A stretch of DNA of 64,000 bases. It comes from an uncultured Lachnospiraceae bacterium. GTDB taxonomy: Bacteria; Bacillota; Clostridia; Lachnospirales; Lachnospiraceae. This document shows positions 1-8,458 of the stretch, one piece after another. The translations under genes were made by a program, and so were the position numbers. The notes beneath the pieces are model-generated. The model was given only the letters and a program-made list of their open reading frames with translations, was not told where the DNA came from and ran no database searches. The DNA lies in the NCBI GenBank assembly GCA_947589305.1, contig CANQAP010000008.1, forward strand, positions 1 to 64,000. Reading direction: 5' to 3'. Numbering within the stretch: the first letter of the stretch is position 1; the number at the start of each line of letters is the position of its first letter.

Positions 1-32
1 GGAGGAGTACTAATCGGTCGAGGGCTTGACCA
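1..32 (+). rRNA. 23S rRNA, 3' end (partial)
   Basis: The first bases read GTACTAATCGGTCGAGGGC followed by TTGACC, which matches the conserved 3' end of bacterial 23S rRNA (the strand that pairs with the 5' end of the molecule). Only the last ~30 nt are in the window. No 5S rRNA follows; a perfect hairpin terminator comes about 45 nt later, so the operon ends with 23S here. Confidence 0.88.
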
Positions 33-76
33 GAAGATTGGATGGAAGCTGTATGGTGTTTTGAAGGTGCAGGGAA

Positions 77-128
77 CACAATAAAAAGGAAGAGATCAAC
101 AAATGTTGATCTCTTCCTTTTTATTGTG
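77..128 (+). terminator. rRNA operon terminator, 25-bp perfect stem
   Basis: Bases 77-101 and 104-128 are perfect reverse complements with a 2-nt AA loop. The right arm carries the CTTTTTATTG tract typical of an intrinsic terminator. It closes the rRNA operon immediately after the 23S gene. Confidence 0.85.
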
Positions 129-173
129 CTTCTTTTTAATTATGACATCTTAATCGTTTTTCCGTTTCTTACC

Positions 174-1304
174 TCAAGCATTCAGTTTCTGTGCAAAATC
201 GGACATAGCTTCGGAAATTTTCAACTGCTGCGGGCAGACTTTTTCGCAGGAGCGACAGCCGACACAGGCGGATGGCTGCTTTTCGGCGGGTACAGCCATG
301 AGTGCCATCGGTGCGATAAATCCTCCGCCGGTAAAGTTGTGTTCGTTATATAATTCCAACAGCATGGGGATATTCAGTCCTTTCGGACAATGACTGACGC
401 AGTAGCGACAGGTCGTACAAGGCAGCACACCGGAGAGCATCCCGTCAGCAACGGCGAGTAGCGCACTCATTTCGGTTTCATTCAATGGTTTTGCAGTTTC
501 AAAAGTCTGAATGTTTTCTTTTAATTGTTGGTAATCGGACATTCCCGAAAGGATTACCGTCACTCCGGGAATACTCTGCAAAAACCGAAATGCCCATGCG
601 GGAATCGTCTCGTCGGGACGGTAAGTGTTCAGTTTTGCGGTGCCTGCTTCCGGCAGATTGGCAAGTCTTCCGCCACGTAGCGGCTCCATGACCCAAATCG
701 GAATATGGCGGTCGTTCAAAAGTTCGACCTTTGCTTTGGCGTTTTGAAATGACCAGTCGAGATAATTAAGTTGTATCTGACAAAACTCCATATCCTCTCC
801 ATAGGCATCGAGAAAACGCTTCATGACTTCCATGTTGCCATGTGCCGAAAAGCCGAGATGGCGGATCCGACCTGCTTTTTTCTGTTCTTTCAAATAATCA
901 AAAATGCCGTATTTCGGGTCGAGATAAGCGTCAATATTCATTTCACAGACATTATGGAACAGATAAAAGTCAAAATAATCTACGCCGCACTTTTCAAGCT
1001 GCTTTTCAAAAATCTCTTTCACCTTTGGCATATTGGAAAGATCATAGCCGGGGAATTTGTCGGCAAGAAAGTAACTTTCACGGGGATATTTACTAAGTGC
1101 GTTCCCCAGTGCTATCTCGGAGTTACCGCCGTGATAGCCCCATGCCGTATCGTAATAATTGATGTTGTGTTCCATCGCATAGGCGACCATTTTTTCGGTT
1201 TCTGCACTGTCAATAACGTTGTCGTCACCGTTGATCACCGGCAGCCGCATAGCCCCCATACCGAGTGCGGACAGTTTTTTGCCTTGAAAATCGTGAAAAA
1301 GCAT
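174..1304 (-). CDS. Aldo/keto reductase with C-terminal 4Fe-4S cysteines
   Basis: This 376-residue protein is a probable NAD(P)H-dependent cytoplasmic oxidoreductase of the aldo/keto reductase superfamily. The TIM-barrel part (about residues 1-290) shows the usual tetrad: Asp and Tyr in YYDTAWGYHG, Lys in FLADKFPG and His in HLGFSAHG. The last ~90 residues add two ferredoxin-like cysteine clusters, CTTCRYCVSHCP and CVGCRSCEKVCP, which suggests two 4Fe-4S clusters and an electron-transfer partner. This AKR-plus-ferredoxin layout is common in anaerobic clostridia; the substrate is not known. The ATG is preceded by GGAGGTC at good spacing. It is convergent with the rRNA operon and appears monocistronic. 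Confidence 0.92.
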   Translation of the reverse strand: MLFHDFQGKKLSALGMGAMRLPVINGDDNVIDSAETEKMVAYAMEHNINYYDTAWGYHGGNSEIALGNALSKYPRESYFLADKFPGYDLSNMPKVKEIFEKQLEKCGVDYFDFYLFHNVCEMNIDAYLDPKYGIFDYLKEQKKAGRIRHLGFSAHGNMEVMKRFLDAYGEDMEFCQIQLNYLDWSFQNAKAKVELLNDRHIPIWVMEPLRGGRLANLPEAGTAKLNTYRPDETIPAWAFRFLQSIPGVTVILSGMSDYQQLKENIQTFETAKPLNETEMSALLAVADGMLSGVLPCTTCRYCVSHCPKGLNIPMLLELYNEHNFTGGGFIAPMALMAVPAEKQPSACVGCRSCEKVCPQQLKISEAMSDFAQKLNA

Positions 1305-1343
1305 AAGAATGACCTCCGTTTTCGTTCTATCTCTTATATGTTC

Positions 1344-1372
1344 ATTATAGCAGAAGCCTTGGAAATATTAAA
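1344..1372 (-). promoter_or_regulatory. Probable promoter of the aldo/keto reductase
   Basis: On the minus strand a perfect TATAAT (plus-strand 1344-1349) follows TTTAAT (1367-1372) with a 17-bp spacer. It lies 40 bp upstream of the reductase ATG. The -35 is weak, the -10 strong. Confidence 0.5.
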
Positions 1373-1394
1373 GACATATATGAAACGATCAGCG

Positions 1395-1570
1395 CTACAT
1401 GAAAACTTCTTGGCGGTTGCCAGATATGTACCAAAAGACTTGGTCGTAAATACCGCCTCGCCGGTGGCGCAGTCTTAAAAATACCGATATGCCGTTTTGC
1501 CTCGGCTGGCATGGTCAGACAGAAAGACAGCACAGAAAACATGTCTGCTCTCTGTGCTGTCTTTCTGTCT
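1395..1570. other. Structured intergenic stretch, candidate non-coding RNA
   Basis: The 1305-1655 interval (351 bp) has no convincing gene. Within it, several local inverted repeats are nested: GGCGGT (1412-1417) with ACCGCC (1452-1457), enclosing ACCAA-N5-TTGGT (1430-1444); CGCC-GGT-GGCG (1459-1469); ATGCC/GGCAT (1489-1512); and a 20-bp perfect stem (1517-1536 with 1551-1570). The final stem has no T-run on either side, so it is not a textbook terminator. The strand of any transcript is not determined; ORFs on both strands here look like translations of the repeats. Confidence 0.4.
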
Positions 1571-1655
1571 TGGCTAACTCCTGTACGGTTGTCATTGAAA
1601 ACGGTTCTCAAATAACTGCCGATGTGGCGTTAGCATTCATGTGACTTTTTGGAAG

Positions 1656-1726
1656 CAGGGGATGAGAGAATCGAACTCCCGCCAAAGGTTTTGGAGACCC
1701 CTATCATACCATTTGACCAATCCCCT
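1656..1726 (-). tRNA. tRNA-Trp (anticodon CCA)
   Basis: Read on the minus strand, the segment folds as a full cloverleaf. The acceptor is AGGGGAT/ATCCCCT, the D-stem GTCA/TGAT, the anticodon loop CTCCAAA with anticodon CCA, and the T-arm GGGAG-TTCGATT-CTCTC. The discriminator base is G, as expected for bacterial tRNA-Trp. The CCA end is not encoded. Confidence 0.93.
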
Positions 1727-1895
1727 AGATGTACATGCCCTGATCTGTTCATCTGTTCAGACCACAGAAAACAGCCAGATGTTGCAAAGCACATATATTA
1801 TTATATATATTTTGAAGGAATTGTCAAATGTTTTTCAAAAGATGTAAAATCTTATGCAGGATATCGGAAGTCATATAGAAATTGCAAGTTTCTGT

Positions 1896-1924
1896 TTGCA
1901 AATACTAATAAAAGGGAGTATAAT
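1896..1924 (+). promoter_or_regulatory. Probable sigma-70-type promoter of the chemoreceptor gene
   Basis: TTGCAA (1896-1901), a 17-bp spacer and TATAAT (1919-1924) lie about 70 bp upstream of the first chemoreceptor. No flagellar-sigma (sigma-28) motif is seen. Confidence 0.5.
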
Positions 1925-1994
1925 GATGTCTATTAAAGATAAGAAAAGTATATAAGTAAAATAAGTCGGCAAAAGATATTATCTAAGGAGGAAA

Positions 1995-4004
1995 ATGAAC
2001 AGCATGGGGAAAACGATTAAGGGAAAGTTGACAGCAAGTGTGATTATCATAGTGGTTGTTAGTATTATTTTAACGACGATCGGTATTATTGCAGTAGCAG
2101 GGACAAATTTGATCAATAAGCAGAAAAACGAACTGCAGCTACAGGCGGACAGATATGCGGAAGAGATCAATACTTGGATCGAGATTGAAAAGATGATGGC
2201 AAGCGGCGCGGCAAGCAGTATCGAGGCAACCGGCGATGTCACTCCGGAATCTCTGCAAAGCGTGGTAGATACCCATGCGGAGGGCAGAGACGAACTGTTG
2301 AACCTCTACTGCGGTACGCAGGATTCTGCTTTTTATCAGTCAAATCCGGAGGCTGAGATACCGGAAGGATACGATCCGGTGCAAAGAGGCTGGTATCAGC
2401 AGGCTGCGGAAGCCGGCACGACTGTGGTTACGGATCCTTATTGGGATGTCTTAACGAATCAGATGTGTGCGACGATCGCTTCTCCGGTTTATGTGAACGG
2501 TGAATTGGTAGCGGTCATCGGCGCGGATGTGACTTTGACTACGGTAACGGATCTGACTGCGAGTATCAATTATGAAAACGGAGTATATGGCTTCTTGGTA
2601 GACAGCAGTAATAATTATATCGCGCATGAAAATGATGAATTTGAACCTACGGAGACGACCGCAACTGCAGTTCAGGATATTATGCCAAAATTGTCTGGCT
2701 TGGTTGAAGATACGGGCAGCCGGATTGTGAAGGCAAGAGATTATAACGGAACATTATCTTATTTTGCAACGTCATTGGTAGACGGATGCGACTGGAAACT
2801 GGGAGTTGTGGTACCGGCTAAAAACGTCACTTCGGCATTGTTTTCCATGGTTGGAGTTTCCACTGTGATTGCGGTTGCTGCAATTATCTTGGTGTCACTG
2901 ATCATGGCAAGCCTGATCGGAAGTCTGTTAAAGCCGTTACAGACATTAAAGCAGTTTGCATCCGGCGATTTTTCGGAAAATGTTGTAGAGGAAAAAGGAG
3001 TGCCGGCTGAATATAAAGACGAGACGGAACAGATTACGGTGGCTACGGCTAATGTGAAAGAGCAGATTCGCAGCATTATCCTGAATACGAAAGATGAGGC
3101 TAACCGGATTTCGCACATCACAGACGATGCTTGCCGTAAGATGACGGAATTGAATGACAGTATGGCGTTTATCACTTCATCGGTCGATGATATCGCAGCA
3201 AAGACGGCGGATGCCAATCATTTGGCGGAAGGGATTAGCATGACGGGTGAAGACCTCGGGAAAGCGATTGATGCGGTAGCAGGAAGAGCCAGTGAAGCGG
3301 CAGTACAATCCAATGATATCATGGAACGCGCAAATGAGTTGTATCAGAGTTCTATGGAATCCAGCAAACAGGCAAATCGTATGTATAACGAGACCAAAGC
3401 GGAATTGGAAGGCGCGATCACTGACAGTGAACGAGTACAGGAAATCAACAGTCTGACAGAGGAGATCCTTGCGATCAGTGAACAGACAAACCTGTTGGCG
3501 CTGAATGCCTCGATTGAAGCGGCGCGGGCAGGAGAAGCAGGAAGAGGATTTACGGTCGTAGCGGAAGAAATTCGGGTACTGGCAGATAATTCAAAACAGG
3601 CAGTGGATAAAATCAAAGATGTAACGGAAACCATTGTACGCAGTGTCAATTACCTTGCGGAAAGCTCACAACGGCTACTTGATTTTATGAATAATAAAGT
3701 GGTGAAAGATTATGAAAATATGATCTCAATCGCAAAGCAGTATGGAAACGATGCAGTCTTCTATAATGAGGTATCCAGTGATTTGGGAGCTTCTTCACAG
3801 GAGATGAGCGCAAGCATGGCAGGCATCAATGAAGCGATCGCAAGTATTACGGAGCTGACCGGAAATTTAGCGGAATTTATGGATTCGATCGGTGGTTCCG
3901 CTGCAGAATCCAGTGAAAGCTCAAATGAAGTATTGCGGCAGATTGAGGAATTGGCAACTTTGAGTGAGGATCTGAATAATACGGTCGCAGCATTCCGTGT
4001 ATAG
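1995..4004 (+). CDS. Methyl-accepting chemotaxis protein with extracellular Cache-type sensor
   Basis: This is a transmembrane chemoreceptor of 669 residues. TM1 is at about residues 10-32. An extracellular region (about 35-280) resembles a double Cache ligand-binding domain, with motifs such as RGWYQQA and [12 protein letters not shown]2 is at about 283-308, followed by a HAMP linker and a long coiled-coil signalling domain. The conserved hairpin tip, [20 protein letters not shown], starts near residue 496 and would contact CheA/CheW. The ligand is unknown; Cache domains of this kind often bind amino acids or carboxylates. The ATG follows AAGGAGG. No che or flagellar genes are nearby. Confidence 0.95.
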   Translation: MNSMGKTIKGKLTASVIIIVVVSIILTTIGIIAVAGTNLINKQKNELQLQADRYAEEINTWIEIEKMMASGAASSIEATGDVTPESLQSVVDTHAEGRDELLNLYCGTQDSAFYQSNPEAEIPEGYDPVQRGWYQQAAEAGTTVVTDPYWDVLTNQMCATIASPVYVNGELVAVIGADVTLTTVTDLTASINYENGVYGFLVDSSNNYIAHENDEFEPTETTATAVQDIMPKLSGLVEDTGSRIVKARDYNGTLSYFATSLVDGCDWKLGVVVPAKNVTSALFSMVGVSTVIAVAAIILVSLIMASLIGSLLKPLQTLKQFASGDFSENVVEEKGVPAEYKDETEQITVATANVKEQIRSIILNTKDEANRISHITDDACRKMTELNDSMAFITSSVDDIAAKTADANHLAEGISMTGEDLGKAIDAVAGRASEAAVQSNDIMERANELYQSSMESSKQANRMYNETKAELEGAITDSERVQEINSLTEEILAISEQTNLLALNASIEAARAGEAGRGFTVVAEEIRVLADNSKQAVDKIKDVTETIVRSVNYLAESSQRLLDFMNNKVVKDYENMISIAKQYGNDAVFYNEVSSDLGASSQEMSASMAGINEAIASITELTGNLAEFMDSIGGSAAESSESSNEVLRQIEELATLSEDLNNTVAAFRV

Positions 4005-4052
4005 TTTTTCATATAGTTTCTCATATAGTTTTTTATAGACATAGGATTTAAG

Positions 4053-4105
4053 CAGAACCCAACAGGGATCTATCCGCCCGGATAGGTCCCTGCTGGGTTC
4101 TGTTT
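4053..4105 (+). terminator. Intrinsic terminator after the chemoreceptor gene
   Basis: CAGAACCCA and GGATAG-containing arms form a long stem (4053-4074 against 4079-4102), followed by TTTG. The stem is about 20 bp with a small CCGCCCGG apex. Confidence 0.75.
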
Positions 4106-4223
4106 GTTGATCGGAACGGGATAGATCACAGAATGCGTTACGTGTTGCGGATGGTAAAATAGTGTTTTAGCGGACATAAGGATTGAGAAAGAAACATAGC
4201 TTTATAAAGAGGGGGTGAAACGA

Positions 4224-4694
4224 TTGAAAATAAAATGGGATACCTTGATAAAATGTATTGCCATACCGCTCGCAGTAGGCGGTTTGGCGGGATTGTTGAC
4301 ACGTGGCGGCATGAAACTCTTTCAGACACTGAATCAGCCGCCGCTGGCACCGCCGGGATGGCTATTTCCGGTTGTATGGACGATCCTATATATCTTGATG
4401 GGCATTGCGTCCTATCTGATTGTAGTATCGCAGGCAGAAACGAACGATAAAATGGAAGCGCTGTTGTTATATGGATATCAACTGGCAGTGAATTTTTTCT
4501 GGCCGATCTTCTTTTTCCATTTTCAATGGTATTTCTTTTCTTTTATATGGCTGGTAGCTCTGTGGATACTGATCGTTATGACGATATATTCCTTTTCCGG
4601 CATTTCAAAGCCTGCGGCATATCTCATGCTTCCATATTTGCTATGGGTGACGTTTGCAGGATACTTAAATTTGGCGATTTATTTGCTGAATTAG
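4224..4694 (+). CDS. tspO: TspO/MBR family membrane protein
   Basis: A small integral membrane protein of the TspO (translocator protein/benzodiazepine receptor) family, about 156 residues, in line with bacterial members. Five hydrophobic segments are visible, together with the family's aromatic-rich signature around PPGWLFPVVWTILYILMG (near residue 50) and a WP.FFF segment further on. Family members bind porphyrins and related ligands; the physiological role in anaerobes is unclear. The ORF track begins at GTG 4215, but GAGGGGG at 4208-4214 abuts that codon, whereas TTG 4224 sits at ideal spacing, so I prefer the TTG start. No obvious operon partner. Confidence 0.85.
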   Translation: MKIKWDTLIKCIAIPLAVGGLAGLLTRGGMKLFQTLNQPPLAPPGWLFPVVWTILYILMGIASYLIVVSQAETNDKMEALLLYGYQLAVNFFWPIFFFHFQWYFFSFIWLVALWILIVMTIYSFSGISKPAAYLMLPYLLWVTFAGYLNLAIYLLN

Positions 4695-4738
4695 CTAAAA
4701 AATAAGGCTTTGGAAAATGTGAATCCAAAGCCTTATAA
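4695..4738 (-). terminator. Terminator of fucO (minus strand)
   Basis: Arms 4702-4714 and 4724-4736 (AATAAGGCTTTGGA against TCCAAAGCCTTAT) form a 13-bp stem. On the minus strand it is followed by TTTTTT (plus-strand A-run at 4697-4702), placing a proper terminator 25 bp beyond the fucO stop codon. It lies right at the tspO stop and may act in both directions. Confidence 0.78.
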
Positions 4739-4760
4739 GTAAAAAAGCCAATAAAATCAA

Positions 4761-5909
4761 TTAAATTAATGATTTGTATAATGTGGCGATCTCATCGACG
4801 CTGGTATCCCTCGGATTTCCCGGGCGACAGGCATCGTCATAAGCGGATTGCGCTAAAAACGGAATATCCTCCTCTTTCACAATCTCCTTTAAGTTCTCTG
4901 CGATGCCGACATCCTTAGAGAGTTGGCGTACCGCGTCAATGGCAGCCTGTCTGGCATCCTCAATGGACATGCCGTCCACATCCTGTACACCCATTGCGCG
5001 GGCGATCTCACGGTATTTCTCACCGGTAGCAGGCGCATTATATTCCATAACGGTAGGAAGGATGATCGCATTGGCAATACCGTGCGGTGTGTCATATAAT
5101 GCACCCAGCGGATGTGCCATAGAATGCACGATGCCTAAACCGACGTTTGAAAAGCCCATACCGGCGATATACTGTCCCAAAGCCATTCCTTCTCTGCCTT
5201 CCGGCGTGTTCTCAACCGCACCTCGAAGATGCTTGGAAATGATCTCAATGGCTTTCAAATGGAACATGTCGCTCATTTCCCATGCTCCCTTGGTGATGTA
5301 TCCTTCAATCGCATGTGTCAGGGCGTCCATGCCGGTAGCGGCAGTCAGCCCTTTAGGCATCGAGCTCATCATATCCGGATCGACTACAGCTACGACCGGA
5401 ATATCATGGACATCCACACAAACCATTTTACGGTTTTTGTCGGTATCTGTGATGACATAATTGATCGTGACTTCTGCCGCGGTACCTGCCGTAGTTGGTA
5501 CGGCAATGATCGGAACGCACTTGTTCTTGGTCGGAGCCACGCCTTCCAAGCTGCGTACGTCGGCAAATTCCGGATTTTGGTCAATGATACCGATGGCTTT
5601 GGCAGTATCCATAGAGGAACCGCCGCCAATGGCAACGATGCAGTCGGCTCCGGAAGCCTGAAATGCCGTTACACCGTGCTGCACATTCTCGATGGTCGGA
5701 TTTGGCTTGATTTCAGAATAAATCTCATACGGGATGGAAGCCTTGTCCAAAATATCAGTGACCTTGTTTGTAACCCCGAATTTGATCAGGTCTGGATCGG
5801 AACAGACAAACGCTTTCCGAAATCCACGTCCTTGGATTTCCTCCGCAACCGCCTGAATCGCACCCGCCCCGTGATAACTGGTTTCGTTTAATACGAATCT
5901 GTTTGACAT
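4761..5909 (-). CDS. fucO: Lactaldehyde reductase / iron-containing alcohol dehydrogenase
   Basis: A group III metal-dependent alcohol dehydrogenase of 382 residues, the family's usual length, closely resembling E. coli FucO over its whole length (for example NPEFADVRSLEG, PTTAGTAAEVTINYVITD and ALGQYVAGMGFSNVGLG-like stretches). The NAD-binding GGGS loop is at about residue 97. The iron ligands are expected at the Asp in MDALTHAIEGY and the histidines in VHSMAHPLGALYDTPHG. FucO reduces L-lactaldehyde to 1,2-propanediol during fucose or rhamnose fermentation. No fucose or rhamnose genes are present here, so the true substrate could be another short aldehyde. The start has AAGGAGGT at good spacing. 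Confidence 0.93.
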   Translation of the reverse strand: MSNRFVLNETSYHGAGAIQAVAEEIQGRGFRKAFVCSDPDLIKFGVTNKVTDILDKASIPYEIYSEIKPNPTIENVQHGVTAFQASGADCIVAIGGGSSMDTAKAIGIIDQNPEFADVRSLEGVAPTKNKCVPIIAVPTTAGTAAEVTINYVITDTDKNRKMVCVDVHDIPVVAVVDPDMMSSMPKGLTAATGMDALTHAIEGYITKGAWEMSDMFHLKAIEIISKHLRGAVENTPEGREGMALGQYIAGMGFSNVGLGIVHSMAHPLGALYDTPHGIANAIILPTVMEYNAPATGEKYREIARAMGVQDVDGMSIEDARQAAIDAVRQLSKDVGIAENLKEIVKEEDIPFLAQSAYDDACRPGNPRDTSVDEIATLYKSLI

Positions 5910-5947
5910 ACAATACCTCCTTTTAAGATGTTAATAACGGTAATTTC

Positions 5948-5973
5948 ATTATAACAAATCTGAGGTTTCAGAT
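5948..5973 (-). promoter_or_regulatory. fucO promoter -10 with overlapping palindrome
   Basis: On the minus strand TATAAT (plus-strand 5948-5953) lies 39 bp from the fucO ATG. A perfect dyad ATCTGA-GGTT-TCAGAT (5958-5973) fills the spacer just upstream of the -10. The -35 (TTTATC) is poor, so the dyad may be an operator or activator site. Confidence 0.45.
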
Positions 5974-6107
5974 AAAGGATGAACGTGAAATAAAAAAGGA
6001 AAGTTCTTTTATATTTCGATAAAATTATGGTAAGATAGTTGGTAATAAAAGCGATAAGAACAGAATTCGATACAAGTTCAACAAATATGCAATCAGGAGG
6101 CAGATCA

Positions 6108-8447
6108 ATGGATATCGATCGTTTTTTTCAAGGATTAGATCAGTTGTTTTCACAGGCGGATATGGAACAGGTGGAACCTTATTTTGAGCAAAGTCTGAAA
6201 GAAGCACAGCAGGAACAGGATATTGGCGCAAAGATCACGATACTGAATGAAATGATGGGTTTTTATCGGGAAACCAGTCAATATGACAAGGCAAAGCAGT
6301 GTATTCGGGATGTATTGGAATTAATAGAACAGGCGGGATTATGTGATTCACTGCCACATGCGACCACGTTGCTGAATGCGGCAAATGCCCTGCGGGCAGC
6401 CGGTGAACTGGAACAGGCAATGGAGTATTATAATCAGGTGTTTGCTTTGTTTGAAGGGCGGGTGGCAATGACCGATTTCCGTTATGCGGAGCTATATAAT
6501 AACGTCAGTTTATTATATCAGGAAATGCGGCGTTTCGATATGGCGTCACAGTGTCTGCTGAATGCGCTGGCAATCGTAAAGCAGACGCCCGGCAAAGAGT
6601 TTCAGATGGCTGTGACATTGACGAATTTAGGAAGCAGTGAACTTCAGGAAGGGAAAATGGAGGAAGCGGTCGCGCATTTGCAGGAAGCGATTTCGGTCTT
6701 CCGATCTCTGGATACGTCGGATACACATCTGGCAGCGGCACTATCAGCTATGGGTGAAGCCAACTATCGGCAGGGGCGATATTCGGATGCAAAGGCATAT
6801 TATGAAGAGGCATTACAGATGATTGAGCAATATATCGGGCGGACAGAGGCATATCAGAGGGTGGAAGCCAGCTTAGAACAGGTCAAACGACACTTGGGCA
6901 AGCACATTTCAGGATTAGAGTTAAGTAAGGATTTTTATGAATCCTATGGCAAAGAAATGATTCATAAAGACTTTCCGGAATATGAAGAGAGAATTGCGGT
7001 TGGGTTTGCAGGTGAAGGCTCTGACCGTTTTGGGTTTGATGATGAATTTTCGGAAGATCATGACTACGGAGCAGGGTTTAGCATGTGGCTGACACAGGAA
7101 GATTATGAAGCGATAGGAGAAACTTTGCAGCAGGCATATGAGAAACTGTGTCAGGCGCATATTGCACATGATTCAAATAGCATATGGACCAAACACTCGG
7201 AAGGACGGTTTGGAGTCTGTAGCATTCATGATTTTTATGAACGATTGACCGGATATACGGAGGGGCCAAACACTGAGACGGAGTGGATGAATGTAGAAGA
7301 GAATCGACTGGCTGCGGCTACAAACGGTGAAATCTTTCGGGATGATCTCGGAGAATTTTCACGAATTCGTAACCAAATAAACCGTTATTATCCCAATCGG
7401 GTTTGGTTATTAAAAATGGCGCAATATACTTCTTTGTTTGCGCAATACGGACAGTATAATTATCCGAGAATGGCAAAACGTCAGGCGTGGACCTCGGCTG
7501 GATTAATGCGGGAAAAAGCTGTAGAGTATGCCCTGCATACCGTATATTTGATTCATAGGGTATATGCTCCTCATGATAAATGGCTTGACAGGGGAATAAA
7601 AGGATTAGAATTTTGTGAACACATCAGTGAACTATGTGAACGTCTGATCTTAACCGATCTTTGCGATCTATCAGAAAATACGGCTCTCATCGAGCAGATT
7701 GCAACCGAATTATTAGAGAGTATGATCAATCATGGTTTGGTGTTTCCGCGAAAAAAGGGAGATGTGTTATATTTAGAAACTTACGGTCCGGAACTTGCGG
7801 ATAAGGCGGAGATCATGGAGTTATCCACTGAGGAATTGGCGGAGCGGATTGCAGTCATGGAATTTGCCGCATTTGATGAAGTGAAGAACGAGGGTGGAAG
7901 AGCGTCCTGCCAAGACGACTGGCATACTTTCCGTATTATGCGGGTCAGTCAATACCGGACTTGGACAAAGGAGATGTTGTGGCAGTATTACATGGAGTTT
8001 CAGGGAAATCACGCGGAAGGCTGGAATATGATTACTGAAAAATATGGACGTATGATGGAATCGACAGCGCCGCAGGAATATGCAAAGCTGGAACCGGATT
8101 TGCCGCCTGTTTCTGAGGAAAAGCGTCACATAGTCGATGAAATCGTGCGGATTCAGGTCCGTTGGATGGAGGAATTTCAAAGCCACTATCCGAAGTTGGC
8201 AGGGAATGCCCGAAGCATTCATACAGACGAAGACACGGAATGGGATACTTCCTATGAGACATACTTGCGTGGTGAATTGCTGACCTATTCCGACCGGTTA
8301 TTGGTGATGTATGGACGCTTTATTGCTTCGAAAGCGCAAACCGGGGAGAATTTAGCAGAAGAGATCATGAAACATACGGTGATCCTTTATGGATATGAAG
8401 GGTTGGATGCGGCTGAGCAGGCTCTGACAGACACATCCAACAGTTAA
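6108..8447 (+). CDS. TPR-repeat protein with C-terminal DUF4125-like domain
   Basis: A large cytoplasmic protein (779 residues from the ATG at 6108, which has AGGAGG at good spacing; the ORF track starts 23 codons too early). Residues about 1-270 consist of helical tetratricopeptide repeats (for example a GELEQAMEYYNQ unit and the following ALFEG stretch), a protein-interaction scaffold. The remaining ~500 residues are rich in Trp, Tyr and Glu and contain the stretch W.FR.MRVSQYRTW; I assign them to DUF4125 from memory of the family, and no enzymatic motif is evident to me. No signal peptide or membrane segment. It stands alone, convergent with a chemoreceptor gene. The function is unknown. 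Confidence 0.8.
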   Translation: MDIDRFFQGLDQLFSQADMEQVEPYFEQSLKEAQQEQDIGAKITILNEMMGFYRETSQYDKAKQCIRDVLELIEQAGLCDSLPHATTLLNAANALRAAGELEQAMEYYNQVFALFEGRVAMTDFRYAELYNNVSLLYQEMRRFDMASQCLLNALAIVKQTPGKEFQMAVTLTNLGSSELQEGKMEEAVAHLQEAISVFRSLDTSDTHLAAALSAMGEANYRQGRYSDAKAYYEEALQMIEQYIGRTEAYQRVEASLEQVKRHLGKHISGLELSKDFYESYGKEMIHKDFPEYEERIAVGFAGEGSDRFGFDDEFSEDHDYGAGFSMWLTQEDYEAIGETLQQAYEKLCQAHIAHDSNSIWTKHSEGRFGVCSIHDFYERLTGYTEGPNTETEWMNVEENRLAAATNGEIFRDDLGEFSRIRNQINRYYPNRVWLLKMAQYTSLFAQYGQYNYPRMAKRQAWTSAGLMREKAVEYALHTVYLIHRVYAPHDKWLDRGIKGLEFCEHISELCERLILTDLCDLSENTALIEQIATELLESMINHGLVFPRKKGDVLYLETYGPELADKAEIMELSTEELAERIAVMEFAAFDEVKNEGGRASCQDDWHTFRIMRVSQYRTWTKEMLWQYYMEFQGNHAEGWNMITEKYGRMMESTAPQEYAKLEPDLPPVSEEKRHIVDEIVRIQVRWMEEFQSHYPKLAGNARSIHTDEDTEWDTSYETYLRGELLTYSDRLLVMYGRFIASKAQTGENLAEEIMKHTVILYGYEGLDAAEQALTDTSNS

Positions 8448-8458
8448 CGAGTATAAGC

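Noticed and set aside
42-353. 103-residue plus-strand ORF at the window start
   Set aside because: It runs through the rRNA terminator hairpin and then antisense to the aldo/keto reductase; no ribosome site.
771-1478. 235-residue plus-strand ORF
   Set aside because: It is antisense to the well-supported reductase gene and continues into the structured non-coding stretch; composition is that of a shadow frame.
1345-1611. 88-residue minus-strand ORF upstream of the reductase
   Set aside because: It coincides with nested inverted repeats and lacks an RBS; the structure explains it better than a protein.
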